A DNA stretch of 64,000 nucleotides from Arachis hypogaea (taxonomy: Eukaryota; Streptophyta; Magnoliopsida; Fabales; Fabaceae), in the NCBI RefSeq assembly GCF_003086295.3, contig NC_092051.1, forward strand, positions 67,829,772 through 67,893,771, read 5' to 3'. Shown piece after piece: positions 12,504-22,911 of the stretch. The translations under genes and the position numbers were made by a program. Each line of letters starts with the position of its first letter. Position 1 is the stretch's first letter. The notes beneath the pieces were generated by a model. It did no database searches and was not told the origin of the DNA. It saw nothing but the letters and a program-made list of their open reading frames with translations.

Positions 12504-13159
12504 GGAGGACATCTTCTGATTAGAGCCTTATTCCTTTCCGAAGCTTCATACAGTGATTCTCCCTCCAATTGTCTGAAAGTTTGCACATCAGTCTTAAGTT
12601 TGATGATTCTTTGAGGGGGGTAGAACTTGGCCAAGAATTTGCTAACCAAGTCATCCCAATTTGTGATGCTCTCCTTTGGGAAGGTCTCCAACAACTGAGT
12701 AGCTTTGTCCCTTAGAGAGAAGGGAAACAGCAGTAGCTTGTAGATGTCTGGGTGTACTCCATTAGTTTTGACAGTGTCACATATCCTTAAGAAGACGGAT
12801 AAGTGTTGATTTAGGTCCTCCGAAGCACCTCCTCCATACTCACAGTTGTTCTGAACCAGAGTAATGAGCTGAGGTTTGAGCTCAAAGTTGTTGGCATGTA
12901 CATTAGGAGTAAGGATGCTGCTCCCACAATTCCTAGCATCAAGAATAGTGTATGAGGCTAGCACACTCCTGGTAGGTTGGGCATGGTTGTTAGCCACCCC
13001 TTCCTCATGTATTTCATCCTCCATGACTTGGTCCAAGTCCTCCTCTGAGTCTTCTTCACCAACAACTCTCTTCCCGCTAGCTTCTCTTATAAGTCTCAGG
13101 AAAGTTCTCTCGGGCTCAGAATCAAAGGAAGTTGATGTTGCTTTTCTTCTTCCTGGCAT
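12504..13159 (-). pseudogene. R2 gag (retrotransposon gag domain), truncated by R1
   Basis: The reading frame starts at an ATG on 13157-13159 (MPGRRKATSTSF), chosen over an upstream in-frame ATG because the upstream part is hydrophobic leader sequence. An acidic N-terminus leads into the conserved Ty3/gypsy gag core. Recognisable phrases are KLLLFPFSLRDKATQLLETF, ITNWDDLVSKFLAKFYPP and TFRQLEGESLYEASERNKAL, typical of the Retrotrans_gag family in plant Athila/Tat-type elements. Gag would form the virus-like particle. The frame is open for about 218 codons and stops being gag exactly at the R1 LTR boundary, so there is no C-terminus or zinc knuckle. Confidence 0.88.
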
Positions 13160-13324
13160 ATACAACACAAAACAGACCAAAAGCAAAATGATCACTTTAT
13201 TGCTAGAGTGATGTCAAAGTTAGCTGACACAAAGTGTCAAACGGTTACTGTGCTTTAAATAAAACAAAAGAAAAATGCATAATCTTGACTATCACCCACT
13301 TAATCATTATCAATCTGAATCAAT

Positions 13325-13341
13325 CCCCAGCAACGGCGCCA
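13325..13341 (-). promoter_or_regulatory. R2 primer binding site, tRNA-Asp type
   Basis: On the minus strand this reads TGGCGCCGTTGCTGGGG, one mismatch from the complement of the plant tRNA-Asp 3' end. It lies six bases inside the LTR end at 13348. Confidence 0.87.
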
Positions 13342-13347
13342 AAAACT

Positions 13348-15345
13348 TGATGCGTGGGAATTTGAATAACACAAACCCCTTCGGCAAGTATACCAAATCG
13401 TCAAGTAATAACTCACTTTTGAGTGAGGTCGATCCCACAGGGATTGATGGATTAAGCAACTTTAGTTAGGTGATTTATCTAGTCAAGCTAATAGTTGATG
13501 ATTTTGGTGAACTTGAATTGACAGAATGTAAATTGCTAGAAATTTAAGTGCTGAATGTAAATTGCAAAATGTAAATGGCAGAAACTTAAATAGCAAGAAA
13601 CTAAAAGAGCTGAAACTTAAATGACAAGAAAGTAAAAGCAAGAATGTAAATGGCAATAAAAGGTAAATTGCATGAAATGTAAATGGGTTTTGGGAGCTGG
13701 GAATCCAATAAAGCTAGAAACTCAAAGCAATTAAAGTGAAAAATAACAATGGGAGAGATTCATTAGGGATTGGAGATATCATAATCTATCATGAATCAAT
13801 GGGTCTCAACTTCATTCTCAATCATATGAAGTAGATCTATGGCGGATTGTAATTAATTGAGTCGTAATTCCTTGACAATCCAATTTCTCTTAAAACAATC
13901 AATTTTGCCAATTCCTTGATCTAATTGTCATGAGAAGAGGTTAAGTTCAATTCCCTTATCCATAAGCCACACAAGTTCTCAGGATCTCAATTCAACCCAG
14001 AATTTATTGATCAAGAGAGTTGTGAGAGAAAGAGCTTGAAACTAATTTCCATGATTCTCCTTCCAAGGCTCACATAGAAATTCAATGGATCTAAACCCCA
14101 TTTCGGTGGTGAAAAGATCAATTAAGCACGGAAGTTTCTTAGCTACAACAAGTGGATTGAGAAGAAGAAGAATTTCATTCATTCATTTGAATTACAATAG
14201 ACCTCCTCCCCGTAATGATTAGGGTTTAGTTCATCATCGCTCTAAGAACAATTGCTGGAAAATGAAATTACATCAAAGTAAACTAAAACTTAAAACAAGA
14301 CAATGTAAAATTGCAGAATGTAAAAGTGCATAACTCTAAGCTAAGCTCCGTGGAGCATCCCCCAGTGTAAGCATTCTTATTAAGTTCAAAAGCTCTCCTA
14401 TATATACTCATCTTCTCATCCTCAAAATGGGTCTTCAAGTACTTGGATGTGGGCTTTTGGCCTTAGTTGAAGCAAGTTTGGAGTGGCTCTTTCTGAAGTT
14501 AGCACTGGAGTTAGCTCACTAACGTTCTCATGAGTGCCCCTAGAATGGCGTTAATGCTGCCGTTAGTGCACTAACGGTCGCACTAACATTCTTCCTACTG
14601 TGCGTATGCACACTGCCTTGTGCGTGTGCACACTAGCTAATTTTCCTCTTATGCGTAGGCACACTGCTCTGTGCATACGCACACTAGCCAAATCTTCTAG
14701 CCCAAACTCATGAAATGGTTGAAGATGTTAGTGTGCTAACTTGGGGTAACGTTAGCACACTAACATTGGCACCTCTTTTGTGTTGTAACGTTAGTGAGCC
14801 AGCTTAGGCCACTAACGTTGCTTCCTTCTCCCTTGTTGCACGTTGGTGAGCCAACTTTGGCCGCTAACGTTGCCCCTTCTCCTTGGCAAAGTTAGCACTG
14901 GCATTAGTGGGCTAACTTGGCCACTGACGCCAGCTTCCCTTCCTTGAGCCAACATTAGTGCTGGCGTTAGTGGGCTAACTTGGCCACTAACGCCAGCTTC
15001 TTCTTGTGGAGCCAACGTTATCCATGTAGTTAGTGGACCAACTTGGCCACTAACGCTATGATCTCTGCTTCTTCTCTGCTTCTCCTTTGCTTCTTCTTGT
15101 CTATCATTAACCAAACAATTGCATCAAAGCTTTCCCGTAATCACAAGATAATGCACCATTCATTGCATCAAGTAATTCTTGCATCAATCTCATGAAAATG
15201 TTTATAATTCACAATGTTTGATTAAATCAAGACATGCATACATTAATCATCCAAATGCTTGCTTATTGACTAAGAAAATACATGAAACCAAGTAAAAAAC
15301 TAATGAAAATGACTTGTGAAACTAGCCAAAGATGCCTAGGCATCA
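13348..15345 (-). repeat. R2 5' LTR (about 2.0 kb)
   Basis: The minus-strand LTR starts TGATGCCTAGGCATC at 15345 and ends CACGCATCA at 13348. A TATATATA box lies near 14400. Its U5 end shares the phrase around GGGATCGACCTCACT with the other families here. The right boundary abuts R3 DNA. Confidence 0.87.
14510..15065 (-). repeat. R2 LTR array of GTTAGTGGGCTAACTTGG units
   Basis: About eight diverged units combine GTTAGTG, GCTAACTTGGCCAC and TAACG, so neighbouring units are inverted relative to each other. A smaller set of GTGCGTATGCACAC words lies at 14590-14690. The 100-codon frame across it is repeat-derived. Confidence 0.75.
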
Positions 15346-16824
15346 ATGTACCCACACAATTAGGCTCAAAACTCACATGCTTATGTGTTCTTAGCTCAAA
15401 AACTATGTTCCACAATATATAATTCTAGCAAGTTTGATGAAAAATTTTTACTCAAATCAATTGGGATATCAATGCCCTATATGAAAAGAAGTGTTCTTGA
15501 AAATTTTCATATTCTGACTAAGCTTATTATATATATGCAAATTAAGAAAATGCAACTACAAATTCTAAAAGACCTAGCAATAACATAAAATATAATGTGA
15601 AAGTGTTGGGATTATAGAATTTTGTCAAACAAAAATCAGCCAATTGATAAATGAGTAAATTCAAAAGCAAGGAAGCATAGATTGTTGGAATGAGGTAAGA
15701 ATCACTAAAATGAAGTGACTGAATTAATGTGTAACATGGATGAAAACAAGTGTGTAAATTCTAGTTTGTGCGCAGTTTAGAACACACACACACTACTACT
15801 TAAAAGCTATGTGACAACTACACAAAAGAATCATGCACTTCGCTCATTCTAGTGTGCTTGAGATACTTCAAAGAAAACTTGTAGGTTAAGACAAACAAAC
15901 AAGTAATAAAGAAGCATGCAAGTACTCAAGCAAGAATCAGGCAATTGTGAAATGGATGATGAATATAATGAACATTGATTGATGTACAAGGAAACTTAAT
16001 AAACCAAACGAAATATGAAACTTACACATCAATCAATGACACACTTTGAATTTTGCTTGCATCACCTAATTGACATAAAGTGGAACACATGAATGCTATG
16101 CAACTTATTAAAAGAGAGACATAAGTTGAACATCAATCACATAGCAAGCATGGTCCATATGGCTTGAGAATTTCAAAAAATTTCCCTAGGTGAGCTTCCA
16201 ATCCAATTTCACAAACGAAGCATTATGCCAAAATGACTAGTTTCAAATATGTGCAGAGCACATAGTTAAATAATTAAGGATTAACAAGTCATTAAGGCAT
16301 AAGCATAACATATGGATGCATATGATCAAGCAACACAATGCATTAAGATGAATGCACATCATCCAACATCAAGAAATTGCCTAATCATGGTTAAAGAATT
16401 TAAATCACATGGTGGCCAAATCATGCAATCTAAAAGATTTAGAACATGTTGAAGGCAATGGTCTAAGTACTTGGTATGCATAAAATTAAGCATGAACAAT
16501 ATAATACCAAGCAACAAAATATCATCTCAACAAAGAAAGCCAAAAAAGAATATTAACAACAATGATGCTAACGTAGCATCCTACCAATAATCAGTAGCAA
16601 TAACAGTACAATTAACAAATTAAATCAATAATCCAACATTTAGCATGAAAATATAACCTAAACTAACAACTTAATCTACTAAAATAGAAAATTAAACTAA
16701 CTAACTAAGAAATAGAGTGGTAAATGGTGGTGGTAGATGATGGTTGGAGAGGGGGAGAAGAGAGAAGAAGGGAAAAGAAGAAAAGAAATGGAGAAAAGAG
16801 AAGAAAAAAAGTGTGTGAAATAGG

Positions 16825-17110
16825 GGTGGTCACGCGTAAGCATGGGTCTTGCGTAGGGGTGGGATGGAAGAATGGAATGCGATATATGCGTGTCCATGAA
16901 GCGTACGCGTGATAGTGGAAAACAGGGAGTGACGCGTACCCGTGGGTCACGCGTATGCGAGGGAAGAGTTTGTGCTAGATGCACAGTTTCCGCATGCCAC
17001 GCGCACAACTGACTGTTTGGACCGCGCGATGGCACAGTGCTCGCGCGATCCTAGAACGCTCAAAATCTTGGGGGTCACGTGTACGAGTGGGGCACGCGCA
17101 CGCGTGACAG
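16825..17110 (-). repeat. R3 ACGCGTACGCGTGGGT array
   Basis: Words such as GACGCGTACCCGTGGGTCACG and CACGCGCACGCGTGAC are spaced irregularly over about 290 bases. It occupies the place between ORF1 hairpins and the distal 3' region, where R10 and R11 carry ACGCGACCGCGT arrays. Short frames here have no domain. Confidence 0.7.
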
Positions 17111-17306
17111 GGTGCTCTGTTTTTCAAAATTTTCCAATTTCTTGCACCAAACGCAAGCATTCCAAACATCCAAATAGTTATCTAAACATCACCAAACCTT
17201 ATTAAACATACTAAACTATCAAATAAACTCAACCAACTAAACTAAACATGAAATTAAGCTAATTTACCAATATATACAAAAAAGAAAAGTGAAAAGATGT
17301 TACCAT

Positions 17307-17356
17307 GGTAGGGTGTCTCCCACCTAGCACTTTTATTTATAGTCCTTAAGTTGGAC
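17307..17356 (-). promoter_or_regulatory. R3 hairpins I and II
   Basis: On the minus strand, hairpin I is GTCC-AACTTAA-GGAC (17356 to 17342). Hairpin II is GGTGGG-AGACAC-CCTACC (to 17307), retaining pairing with one G-U wobble. Both follow the ORF1 stop, as in R10 and R11. Confidence 0.65.
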
Positions 17357-17373
17357 ATTTGGGAGGCTCCTTG

Positions 17374-18880
17374 TCATGGTGTCTTACGCTTGAATTCATC
17401 CTTGAACTTCCACCAATGCTTGGACTTCCAATAAGGTCCAACATTCCAAATCAATTGCTTCAAGCCTTGATGGAGTTCCACACAAGCTAAGGGCTCCCAA
17501 AGTTGGTATTCATGTATTCCAGTGGTCCCAAATCTTGTTTCTACACCCATCTTCTAGTTGTTCATCAAAATTTTAATTGGCTGGCAAGTGATTTGAATAC
17601 TCACTAAGACATCCAAACAACTTCCTAGACCCCTGCATTCTAGCTCTTCACCAATCTTTGCATTTCAACCTTGAGCTTTCAACCAGAATCAACCTAGGAT
17701 TATATTTCCAACCACTAACCATCTCCTTTTTTATCTTAAAGCCACAAAGAGTTCTAAGTTGACCATCCATCTTAAGAAACAAACCATATTCAAGCGGGAA
17801 AGTAAAGCTTTAGGATAAGAGGTTTACCCACTTAAATGAAAGAATGGATGGTGATGGCTTGGGAAGAGGTGTTTCCAATGATCTTGCAAGCTCCGCTCCC
17901 TTGTATTCTTCTTAATTTGCCTCCACCTCTTGGTAGCTTTCTTCCAATTCAACCTCTTTCTCAGTGATTAACAAGGGTATGGGAGGTTGTGCACATTCTT
18001 CTTTGGCCTCTACTTCATGTCCAATAAGAGAGGATTCAATTGTGGATAAAAACTCATCAATGATTGAACCCATCTCTTGATCAACCTCTTCAACTTTAGA
18101 GGGCTCTTCATCTTTAAATTCTCATGGACTTTCAACATCTCCTAAATCTTCAACCACTTCTTCCTTTTCTAAAATTTCAGCTTCCTCCACTTGTTCTAAT
18201 ACAAAATCCCCCTCCTTATTCTCCACCGGAGTTTCCAATCTCTCTTTCATACTCTGCACTTTATTTGATTCTCCATATGAGGCCAGGGGAGTGCTTTGAG
18301 TGCATGAGAGTTGTGAGGCCAAGTTGGTTGTAACCTCAGTCAAGGTATCCATGGATTCATCTTGCCTCTTTAGAGCTTCAGGTCACTCTTGAACCATGGT
18401 GCGACATTCCCTTAGCTCTTGGATATATGAAATGAGAGTGTCATTCATTGGGGTTTGGGGTAGATAGAAAGGTCCATTGTTTGGGGAAAAGGGTTCATAA
18501 TAGGAAGGTGGTACATCTTGCTAATGATATGGAGATGGTGTATATGGAGGTGGTTCTTGGGATTAATTGTGTTGGAATTGGTGTGGTTTTATGTATGATT
18601 CATATGGTGGTTGGTATAGTGGATATGGATTAGGATCATATAGAGGTGTTTGGTAAGATGGGATTTGTGAGTATGGTAGTTGAGGGCTATATTGAGTAGG
18701 GGGTTCATAGGTATATGGTGGTGGTTGTTGATAATCACAAGGAGATCCACCATAACCATTGTCTTGGTATAAATCATGGAATGGCTCTTGCTCATTGTAC
18801 ATTGGTGGAGGTTGTTGCCATGAAGGTTGTCCATAAGCTCAAGGCTCCTCCCACCTTTGATTGTTCCATCCTTGATTCAT
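17374..18880 (-). pseudogene. R3 ORF1 remnant, homologous to R10 ORF1
   Basis: The N-terminal part (from the ATG at 18880, MNQGWNNQRWEEP, then a TGA at about 18840) carries a Tyr/Pro/Gln-rich stretch like the start of R10 ORF1. An acidic middle with VLEQVEEAE and VVEDLGD matches R10 residues near 205-225. The C-terminus ends YWKSKHWWKFKDEFKRKTP, the same Trp-rich end as in R10 and R11. Several stops and frameshifts separate these blocks. About the first 30 codons are missing because R4 inserted at 18886. Confidence 0.72.
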
Positions 18881-18885
18881 GCTCT

Positions 18886-19439
18886 TGATGGCGAAAAACG
18901 CATCCGCACAAATTTCCGACAAGTATACCGGGTCGCATCAAGTAGTAAAACTCACAAGAGTGAGGTCGATCCCATGAGGATTGATGGATTAAGCAACTCT
19001 AGTGAGGTGATTAGTCCAGTCAAGCAAAATATTGAAAGAGTTTTGGTGAAATTGACTTGACAGTACGTAAATTGCATGAAAAGTAAATTGCTGGAAATGT
19101 AAATAGGGATTGGGTGCTGGGAAGTTTAAGAAAGCAGTAAATTCAAAGCAATTAAATGAATCTCAAGGCAATCAAAGTGAGAAATAAGAGAGAGAAAGAT
19201 TCATTAGGGATTGGAGATATTATAATCCACTATGAATCAAATGGGTCTCAACTTCCTTCTTAATCATATGAGTAGATCTATGGCAGATTGTAATTGATTG
19301 GATCCAAATTTCTTGGCAATCCAATCTCTCTAATCACAATCAATCTTGCCAATTCATTTATCTAATTGTCATGAGAAGAGGTTAAGCATGTTCTCTTATC
19401 CATAAGCCACACAAATTCTCAATACCTCAATTTCTCCCA
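18886..19439 (-). repeat. R4 3' LTR fragment
   Basis: The fragment begins TGATGGCGAAAAACG on the plus strand (the LTR 3' end read on the minus strand). It matches R8 and the reverse of the R1 LTR through GGGTCGCATCAAGTAGTAAA and ACAAATTCTCAATACC. Homology stops at TTCTCCCAA, where ORF1-side sequence begins. Confidence 0.8.
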
Positions 19440-19454
19440 ACAAGCTCTTTTAAT

Positions 19455-19468
19455 GTCATTAGCTTGAC
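19455..19468 (-). promoter_or_regulatory. R4 hairpin I, with hairpin II cut
   Basis: GTCA-AGCTAA-TGAC is intact on the minus strand and holds the ORF1 stop in its loop. Of hairpin II only the first arm remains, because the deletion junction at 19439 falls inside it. Confidence 0.65.
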
Positions 19469-20432
19469 ATGTTGTTCATGACTTTCTTCCTCTTTTTCCA
19501 GTTTGTTAAGAGGAATGACCTCAGGGAGGAAGAAGAGACAGTCAGTGTCCCCTGTCTTGGTCTCTTCCCAGCAAGCTTCCTTTTGCTATTTGCTTGATTG
19601 AACTTTCTTGTCGGATTAGGGGTTGGATTGCTTGTGGTTGACCTTTTTTTCTTCATGGATATGGTCAATTGTAGCTTGGTCACAGTCCTCTTTTCAGTGC
19701 TCTTATTGGTTTCCTTCACTTCTTGGATATCAATACTTGGGTGTTGTGTGATGGTTGGAGTGTTCTCTTCATCAAAAGCCTCTTGAATTGGTGGTTCAAT
19801 GAACCCTTCCTCTATGCAACTCTCTGCTTCACTTGAGTGTGGACTCCCTTGATTGACTTCCTCCCTTTCTTCTGCATGATATTCTATTAAGTCCTTTGGG
19901 AGTGAGTCTTCATGTTCCTCTGTCACCTCAAGTAGCCTCTGTGGATATGGAATCCTAGGCTCATATACCTCCACAACCTCCTTCTTCATTGGGTTTTCAC
20001 TTAGTATAGGAGCCTCTTTTTCTTGCTTTTCTAATTCCTCCTTTGCACTCAACATTTAGTCTAAAAGTACTTCCATGTTTTTGAAAGAGGTTTCTTGTAC
20101 TTTCCAAGATTTCTTCGTCTCCTCTTTATATCTTTCAAGCATGGACTCAAGCTTTGAGAGTCTTTGGTTCAGGGAAGTTTGTGTGGGTTGTGTGTTTTGG
20201 AAGGGATTTTTGTGTTGAGGCAAAGTCAAGTGATGAATAATTTTCAAATGAAAAAGTGGGAGGTGAGATTGGACAATTTTGCATAAATGAATCGAAGGTG
20301 CGCTCAAGTAATGATGGCTCTTGATAAGTGGAGTATGGACTATTAAATGCTCTTTGATTTTGATCCTCCCACCCACAACATGAGTAATTGTTGAATTCAT
20401 CAAAGTATGGATCATTTTGTGGCCCTGAGAGG
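19459..20432 (-). pseudogene. R4 ORF1, R1-type, truncated by R5
   Basis: From 20432 the frame encodes NYSCCGWEDQNQ-type repeats and a coiled-coil-like stretch. A frameshift lies near 20210 and an in-frame TAA at 20056-20058. An ATG immediately follows that stop and opens 198 codons, ending in the basic tail (KRKLAGKRPRQG, NWKKRKKVMNNMSS). The TAA is at the same place as the TAA at 7932 in R1. The 5' part of the gene is gone beyond the R5 insertion. Confidence 0.75.
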
Positions 20433-21787
20433 TGATGCACGGAAAACTTGTCTCTCAACAAATCTCCCTTCGGCAAGTGTACCGAAGTTGTCGTCAAGTA
20501 AAAACTCACAATAGAGTGAGGTCGAATCCCACAGGGATTGATTGATCAAGCAACTTTAATTAGAAGAATGTTCTAGTTGAGCGAATCCAGAATTTGGGTT
20601 GAGAGTTGCAAAAAATAAAATGGCGGGAATGTAAATAACAGAAAAATAAATGCTAGAATTAAAGAACTGGAAGTAAATGACTGAAAATAAAATGCAGAAT
20701 TGTAAATGGGAATGGGGGATTTGCTCATAAAAGTAAATAGCAGAAATTAAAGAGAATGGGTAAGATCAGAGATGGGGAGTTCATTGGGCTTAGGAGATGT
20801 TGCAATTCTCCGGATCAAGTTCATTTTCATCTCTTCCTCAATCAATGCACTCATTGATCTCCTTGGCAATCTTAAGTGATTGAATTACAATTTCTTGCAA
20901 TTCAATCTCTCAAATCTTGATCAATAGCCAATTCCTTGGTCAATTGCTCATGAGAAGAGATGAAGTATGGTCACTGATTATACCACATGCATTTCCCAAA
21001 TCAAGTGTTGAGAGGGTTATAGTCACATACCCATCCAAACCCAATTTGGTCCAGCATGAGAAAGTATTTCTAGCTTGATCTCTTCATTCGTCTTTCAAGG
21101 TTCAAAAGAGATCCAAGTTTGAATAGCTTCTCTTCCAAGATAACTACTCAATTGGATGAAGATCGAAAGCTTTCAAGTAAAATCAAGAGGAAAGATAGAA
21201 GAAGAATAATGAAAATTAGTATTGATCCATCAAATTACAACAGAGCTCCCTAACCCAATGAAAGGGGTTTAGTTGTTCATAGCTCTTGAAAATGAAAACA
21301 AAGATGGAGAATACATCATAAAACTAGAAATTGCAAAGAAAGTAAATACAGAGAGTAGTTCTCTTTTTCCCAGCCTTCCAGAACTCCTTCTCAATTCAAA
21401 GCTACTCCTATATATACTACTCTTCTCAGCTTCTAGTGTGATTCTTCAAGTCTTGGGCCTTTGGATCTTGAGTTTGAAGCAGTTCCTTTCTTTATTTGGG
21501 CTTGGCTTGCAAGTTACCTCCCCTTTTCTTGCTTCCTTTTGGTCCTGAAATCAAGCAATAAAGTGCATCAAAGCTCTAGTCCAAGTCGTGAGTAATGCAA
21601 CATATTAATTGTCACTAAACTTATGCAAAATCCTCATGAAATTATGTAAAATGCACAATATATGCTTGAATCAAGGCATAGGTGAATATCTACCCAAAAC
21701 TAGCTTATTTCCTAATGAAATGCATGAAACTAACCTAAAAACAGTAAAGAAAAGGTCAGTGAAACTGGCCAAGATGCCCTGGCATCA
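20433..21787 (-). repeat. R5 3' LTR
   Basis: On the minus strand it starts TGATGCCAGGGCATC at 21787 and ends TTTTCCGTGCATCA at 20433. S2, R9 and R12 belong to the same LTR family. A TATATATA box lies near 21412. It lacks the long AACGTTAGTG array of the other copies and is shorter (1355 bp). A CTTCGG-8 nt-CCGAAG hairpin lies at 20468-20487. Confidence 0.88.
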
Positions 21788-21824
21788 CAACACCAAACTT
21801 AAAGCTTGCTTGTCCCTAAGCAAG
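21788..21824 (-). promoter_or_regulatory. R5 polypurine region and hairpin III
   Basis: On the minus strand, CTTGCTTA-GGGA-CAAGCAAG (21824 to 21805) has one mismatch at its closing pair. CTTTAAGTTTGGTGTTG follows directly against the LTR start at 21787. Confidence 0.65.
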
Positions 21825-22038
21825 TACTGGAACAAGAGAATGATGAATGGAATATCCAGAGGAATGAGTCATTCTTGTGGAAGTCATGTTACTGATTTTA
21901 TGGTGGTTTCATGCATAGCAACTTAGGTTCATTCCATTACTGGCTTTCAGACCTTTATCATGTCCCTAAACACTTACTTTGTTTATATCTCATGAGACTT
22001 TTATTGTTATTTCAAGGGTTGTTTGTATTATTTAGGCT

Positions 22039-22385
22039 AAGTGTTCTGTAAGGGGGCAACTCTTTAAGATAAGTTTTCAGCCAACACTCCCGAACCAGTT
22101 GGTTCAAGGTGCTAGGTGTTGAAGCACCCCTAAGGACTTACTCCCTCAAGCCTATCCCCCATACATACACACTACAGGCATTTAGTTTATTTATTTTCTT
22201 TTCTTGAGACCTTGGTGTCCAGCACCTCTTTGGGTTACTAAGTGTTCTGTAGTGAAGGGTACTCTTGATAGTGGACTTTCAGCTGATAATCCCGAGTTAG
22301 TTAACCCAAGTTATCAAGTGATAAGGCACCCCTAAGAGCTTATTCATCCAAGTAGATCCCTCATACAGGAGCACCACAGACACTT
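22039..22385 (-). repeat. R5 3' non-coding direct duplication
   Basis: Two diverged copies of a roughly 145-base block lie about 200 bases apart (22039-22182, 22240-22385). Each carries AAGTGTTCTGTA, CCCGA(A/G), an (A)CC..GTT..GG motif and GCACCCCTAAG. A related block is in R6 at 25020-25140. No coding capacity is seen; 21825-22911 otherwise holds only 3' non-coding sequence. Confidence 0.55.
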
Positions 22386-22911
22386 GCCTCAAGATTAAAA
22401 CCATTGATGCCTAGCCTTATTGCTTACTCTTTTTCTTTTGTTTTTCACTTCCATTGTTCTTTCCCTTTTCTCTTCTTATGATCTTGTTATTAACTTAGTC
22501 TCATGAGTGTATCCAAAGCAAAGTATTCAGGCCATATAATTGTCATCCCAGCCTTGTGGTTGAACCAACTTAGCTAACTTATGACTACCCCAAAGATTCA
22601 TGAATGCACTTCCACAATATGAACTCTACTTCTGGTCTTTTAAAAACACTCATTCTCTTTTTATTTGATTTAAAGGGACAAGCATACAAGTAAGTTAAGT
22701 GATGGTGCAGTAACATAAAGACTAGTGCACATAGACCTATTCAATACCACAAACTTAAAAGACATGATTGAAAAAGGTTTAACATAACATGGAAGCAAGT
22801 TTTATTTCATACAAGATCTTCCTTATTTTAAGACATAGAGAAAGAAGGAACAAAGAAGGAACTTCACCACCTTTTACTATTGTGGATGTCCATGCTCTTT
22901 TCCTTGCTTGT

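Larger units (their letters stand above)
12504..15345 (-). mobile_element. R2: fragment of a gag-bearing LTR retrotransposon
   Basis: Reading on the minus strand, a 5' LTR (15345 to 13348), a tRNA-Asp primer site (13341 to 13325) and the start of gag follow each other. Gag is cut at 12504 by R1. The rest of R2 must lie left of the window beyond R1. Confidence 0.88.
15346..18885 (-). mobile_element. R3: fragment of an R10-type element
   Basis: The minus-strand order is ORF1 remnant, hairpins I and II, palindromic array, then AT-rich 3' non-coding DNA. ORF1 and the hairpins match R10. Both ends are cut: R4 interrupts ORF1 at 18886 and R2 lies to the left. Positions 15346-16720 are AT-rich with no gene; a GA-rich low-complexity run lies at 16740-16820. 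Confidence 0.75.
18886..20432 (-). mobile_element. R4: deleted copy of an R1-type element
   Basis: A minus-strand LTR fragment (18886-19439) is fused directly to the ORF1 end of an R1-type element (19440-20432). The missing parts are the 5' half of the LTR and the whole 3' non-coding region. R5 then interrupts ORF1 at 20433. Confidence 0.8.

Noticed and set aside
18563..18834. Two overlapping Tyr/Pro- and His/Ile-rich frames as separate genes
   Set aside because: Only the frame starting at 18802 matches R10 ORF1; the other is a shifted reading.
20433..20509. Start of the R4 ORF1 frame at 20509
   Set aside because: That ATG lies in the R5 LTR; the frame is only fortuitously continuous across the insertion boundary at 20433.
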